A DNA stretch of 64,000 nt from Cepaea nemoralis (taxonomy: Eukaryota; Mollusca; Gastropoda; Stylommatophora; Helicidae). Below the pieces are notes generated by a model, which saw only the letters and a list, made by a program, of their open reading frames with translations, had not been told where the DNA came from and did no database searches. Below, piece after piece: positions 29,501-35,500 of this stretch. The stretch covers positions 50,001-114,000 of the forward strand of contig JACEFZ010005535.1 in the NCBI GenBank assembly GCA_014155875.1. Direction: 5' to 3'. A program made the translations under genes and the position numbers. Position 1 is the first letter of the stretch. Every line of letters begins with the position of its first letter.

Positions 29501-32500
29501 AACTACTCTTGTAAGTTGTTGCAGTTAGTTGCATGTTCTTTACATGGCATTGCAGTCAACCCCAGCATTTATTTGTTGTTATGATTTACTGGGCAGTTTT
29601 TACATTCAGTTATTTGCCATTGCTTTCTAAATGGTTGGCGCCTCACACCATCAAAATCAATACAAAGCAGTCTGCTTCCAAATCATCTTCGACCCGGTAT
29701 GTCTAGGAATTGTGAACTGTGTTTCACTAATCCCTAAGTCATAGATGCTGTTTGTAAGTTGTACGTTACAGAAATAAAATTGTGTCACACAGAAATGATT
29801 TGTGAAACATGAAATTATTTGTTGTGTTTACAAACATTGCTTGTTTAGATATTGGAGCATGTGCAGACAAACAGGCGTCCCACTCTCCCATCTGATTGTC
29901 CTCAAGGGTTATCTCAAATTGTTCAGAAGTGTTGGAGCCAGAAGCCAGCTGCAAGACCAGGTTTCAAAGTTAGTGGTGAATTTTTGTAATATACATTTTT
30001 TTTTTTAAATATGTGTCTGCTTGCTTGTGTCTGTCTGCCTATTCATTTATTTCCCCTCCCTTCTTCCATTCCTCCCTCCATACCTCCATTCCTCCCTCCC
30101 TACTTCCATTCTCCCCTCCCTTCCTCCATCCATCCATTCCTCCCTCCCTACCTCCACCCATCCATTCCTCCCTCCCTTTCTCCTCCATCTATTCCCCCTT
30201 CCCTTCCTCCACCCATCCATTCCTCCCTCCCTTTTTCCATCCATCCATCTATTCCTCTCTCCCTTCCTCCATCCATTCCTCCCTTCTCTGTATCTATCAA
30301 CCAACTTATGGCCCAGCCCTCCTATCTTTGCCATCTCCTGCACCTCCCTTCACTTTCTTCCCATTTTATTCATCTCTATTTTTAATTCTCTTCTCCATGT
30401 GTTTTTTTTCCCCATTTTATTCATCTCTATTTTTAATTCTCTTCTCCATGTGTTTTTGTTTCCCACTTCCCTCTGTTTATTTTGCCCTGAGGTAAAGGAA
30501 GAAATAACTTTGTAGTTATATACAAGTATCAGGTTTTCTCCATTTCTGTCCTACCCAGTGCCAACGTTTTTGTTTTCCCTCACCTCTTGATTCACTAGAA
30601 TGTATTTAGTTATCTCCATAAACTTAGCATTAGTGATTCTGTCATACCACTTTACTCCTTCTGTTCTTCATTGGCACCATTTAATGAATGTTTGTTATTT
30701 ATTATTAATTGGTTTAGTAATTCTGCAGCTAAAGTTTTTTATGAGATGAGATAGCCAGTCTCATGCCATGCCTCCTTAGTTGCCTCTTGTGACATGCATG
30801 GTAGGTTCATCACCATGTGCCTTGCCGATAAGCATGGGTAGTCATGTTTTGCCATCTCACATGATCACCAGAGTTGAAGATCAGCTCTGTGTTCTTGTCT
30901 CGACCATTTCATGTGGCCAAGCCATCCAGGTATTTACTTCTCTGCCTTCCCCTTGTTCTCTTCCCCTCGATCTTGCCAGTTGTCACCAAGTTCTCCAATT
31001 TATTTCTTCCCATAACTAATAAATTTATGCTTGCTTGCTTGTGTTCGTTGGCTTGAGCTCCAACGCGAAGTCCTGTATGTCGGATGAAGGCATCCTGTTG
31101 TCCAACATCAGTGTGATGTCATACAGGACCTGAGGTTTGCGTGTGCATCCGTTGTCCCATGTCTGGCTTATTGGTGTGCAGACTGGTGGTTCCTCGCCGT
31201 ACAGGCAGACACTCTCTGACTTCGGAGGAAATAAATTTATAATATAAATAATTGTGACTATCTACATATAATTTCTCTAATCAATTTACGGTTTTCATTT
31301 GTTTCATGTAGGACTTGGTCATTGGTTTTTCTGTCCGTCCATAGTATTCTTTGCATTCTCCTCAGAAATCACATCACCACAGCATCAGATGATTTTCAGC
31401 TTGTCTATTCATTGTCTACACTTTACATCTATACAAAAGTACAGGTTCTATGTATCACTTCAACACTTTTTTTCTCATTGCAATTTACATCTTTTTAATG
31501 ATCAGTATGTTTTCCATCTTGCAAAAGGCTTATGATGATAATCATGATAGGATACAGTGTTACTTCTCCATGCTTCCCTTATGAGCCCTGGTAACACATG
31601 GGTGGTGCCCTAAGCACTTTCTAGTCATGTTTGTCTACAAATTCAGCATAGTATTTTCATTGTACATTATTAATCTAGACGGTAAAGCTTGGCCAATACT
31701 GCAGCAGAGATATAACATGGCAGGCCTTCACATTTTCTAGGCCACGTTATAATGAGATGAGGGTGGCCAGTTCCCTTCTTGACTAATTTTGCTTCTCAGA
31801 AAATCATCTGGTAACCATGTATCATCTGGTGCCCATGTATCATCTGGTAACCATGTATCATCTGGTGCCCATGTATCATCTGGTAACCATGTATCATCTG
31901 GTGCCCATGTATCATCTGGAACCATGTATCATCTGGTAACCATGTATCATCTGGTGCCCATGTATCATCTGGTGCTCATCTATCATCTGGTGCCCATGTA
32001 TCTGGTGCCCATGTATCTGGTGCTCATCTATCATCTGGTGCCCATGTATCTGGTGCCCATGTATCATCTGGTGCCCATGTATCATCTGGTGCCCATGTAT
32101 CATCTGGTGCCCATGTATCTGGTGCCCATGTATCTGATGCTCATCTATCATCTGGTGCCCATGTATCTGGTGCCCATGTATCTGGTGCTCATCTATCATC
32201 TGGTGCCCATGTATCTGGTGCCCATGTATCTGGTGCTCATCTATCATCTGGTACCCATGTATCTGGTGCCCATGTATCATCTGGTGACCATGTATCATCT
32301 GGTAACCATGTATCATCTAGTGCCCATGTATCATCTGGTGCCCATGTATCATCTGGTAACCATGTATCATCTGGTGCCCATGTATCATCTGGAACCATGT
32401 ATCTGGTGCCCATGTATCTGGTGCCCATTATCATCTGGAACCATGTATCTGGTGCCAATGTATCATCTGGAGCCCATGTATCTGGTGTCCATGTATCATC

Positions 32501-35500
32501 TGGTGCTCATCTATCATCTGGTGCCCATGTATCATCTGGTGACCATGTATCATCTGGTAACCATGTATTATCTGGTACCCATGTATCATCTGGTAACCAT
32601 GTATCATCTGAAGCCCATGTATCATCTGGTAACCATGTATCATCTGGTATCCATGTATTATCTGGTAACCATGTATCATATGGAGCCCATGTATCATCTG
32701 GTAACCATGTATCATCTGGTACCCAGGTATCATCTGGAGCCCATGTTTCATCTGGTAACCATGTATCATCTGGTATCCATGTATCATCTGGTAACCATGT
32801 ATCATCTGGAGCCCATGTATCATCTGATAACCATGTATCATCTGGTAACCATGTATTATCTGGTACCCATGTATCATCTGGAGCCCATGTATCATCTGGT
32901 AACCATGTATCATCTGATAACCATGTATCATCTGGTAACCATGTATCATCTGATAACCATGTATCATCTGGTAACCATGTATCATCTGGTAACCATGTAT
33001 CATCTGGAGCCCATGTATCATCTGGTAACCATGTATCATCTGGTATCCATGTATTATCTGGTAACCATGTATCATCTGGAGCCCATGTATCATCTGGTAA
33101 CCAGGTATCATCTGGTACCCATGTATCATCTGGTACCCAGGTATCATCTGGTACCCATGTATCATCTGGAGCCCATGTATCATCTGGAGCCCATGTATCA
33201 TCTGGTAACCATGTATCATCTGGAGCCCATGTATCATCTGGTAACCATGTATCATCTGGTATCCATGTATCATCTGGTAACCATGTATCATCTGGAGCCC
33301 ATGTATCATCTGGTAACCATGTATCATCTGGTAACCATGTATTATCTGGTACCCATGTATCATCTGGTAACCATGTATCATCTGGTAACCATGTATCATC
33401 TGGAGCCCATGTATCATCTGGTAACCATGTATCATCTGGTATCCATGTATTATCTGGTAACCATGTATCATCTGGAGCCCATGTATCATCTGGTAACCAT
33501 GTATCATCTGGTACCCAGGTATCATCTGGTACCCATGTATCTGGTACCCATGTATCATCTGGTAACCATGTATCATCTGGTACCCATGTATCATCTGGTA
33601 ACCATATATCATCTGGTACTGATTGGCTGAAAGCGGCTAATGAAACTAGAACATTATATACAGCAATAAGAAAGAGACAAACAGCTTTCTTTGGATATGT
33701 GATGAGAAGAGAGGCATTGGTGAACATCGTGAAAACTGGAAAGATTGAGGGGAAGAGAGACAGAGGCAGACCAAGAGAAATGATGCTGGATGGACTAAGA
33801 CGGTGGCATGGAGGAATGTCATCAGCAGAGTTTCTTCGGAACACCAAAGATCAAGATCTGTGAAGAGCCATGAACGCTCTACACCAGCTATCAGGGCACT
33901 TGATGATGATCCATGTATAAAACTATGTCAACCCAAGGCTATATAAGAGTAAGTAAAGGGCCCTTTCACACACCTCGAGGCACTTTGGGTATATGGTGCT
34001 AAAATGTTAAATAAGTGTTGAAGACTTGGATGTTATGTAGAACCTGTTCTGCTATATGACAGTGAATTATGGAACTTGAATGAACAAATTATGAACGCAG
34101 AAAAAAAAAAAAAAAAAATGAACAAATTAGGAATTGCTTGGAGGCAATGAAATGTAGTTTCTGAGATGGGAAAGGGGTGGGCGGTGGGGGTTTGATTTAA
34201 ACTGGTGCTCCACCTTTCCAAAGGGTGTCTTGTGGGCTAGCTGAGGGAAGGAGGCACCTTACTTCTCCTTTGATAAGGGATACCCGAACCCCGCCACCCT
34301 TATCCGTATTGTAAGTTAACAGTAATCTTTTATGATATTTGGGGAATAAGTTAATTTAAATGTTTGTTTGTCGACTCTGAATACAAGTGCAGATTTTCTA
34401 ACTGTATGTTATTTGAGCACACAGCTTTCATTACGTATGTTAGTTTAATTTTTTTTTTTTTGTGGTCATTTTTACTTTAGGAAATTTTAAAGCGTCTGGA
34501 GCAGTTATCACAAATGTGTGAATGGATAACCTCCCCTGAAAAATCTGCTAAACCTGGGAATGAAGTCATGAGTTTAAACTTCACACCACAACATTCTAGA
34601 ATCACAGAATACAGTTTGAAAGAAGGACTGCTGAAAGCTGAGGAAAAGACTTCTGACATTGATCATATTGATCTGATTTCACTGTCTTCTCAGGATTACG
34701 AGGAAAGCAACAGTTGTAATGATGATGAAAAGTGTCTGCAAGACCCTCAAGGAAATGTTCCCGAAAGTCGCAGATTTTGTGATACAACCTCATTGACTGA
34801 TAGCAGAATTCAAGCATTTAGTGACAGAAAGAGCAGTCTGTCCTGCACAGATGTGGAACAGCAAAGACTTTCTTCGCAGTTTAGTTGTAATTCCTCCAGA
34901 AGTTGTTTATCGTTACTAGATAACAAAAAGGACAGTGGAAAAATGAGACACAACACTTCTGGTCAATTAAATGAAATGTGTTTCATCTCACGAAAACCAA
35001 GTATTTTTGTTAGCAAATCACAAGACAACTTGCAAAGCAATATGTCTGTTAAGAAACTTCTTCCCTTACGTCATTCTTTAGACAGATCAAAAGTCATGCC
35101 ACCATCACTTCAGGGTAAACGTTTTAAACCACAAAGGTGTCTTATTCATCAAGCTAAAAGCCAAATTAGCCATCACTTTCTTGATGAAGATGTGCCAGAT
35201 AGGATGTTTAAATATGTGGATACCAGCAGTGATTCTATGAAAAATCCTGCACTTGTAGGTTCAAGAGAACTTATAAAAGGGCAGGACACTATTGATTGCA
35301 TCAGTGTAAATGAAGATGTACTTCTGGCCCCTTGTAGTGAAGCCTTACACTATGTACCATCTTTCCATGACAAGGTTGCCCCAGTTAGACTTACCACAAG
35401 ACAAGAACCATCAGAATTACAGGCAGGTTTTTGCCATGAAAGCTCAAATAAAGATCAAAGTGGTAAACATTTTAAGGAATTGCCTAGTTGCAGCCATGAA

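Noticed and set aside
31789..33863. Very long open frames on both strands in the 18-bp array
   Set aside because: They follow from a repeat period divisible by three with no stop codon in the unit; no splice sites, starts or protein-like composition.
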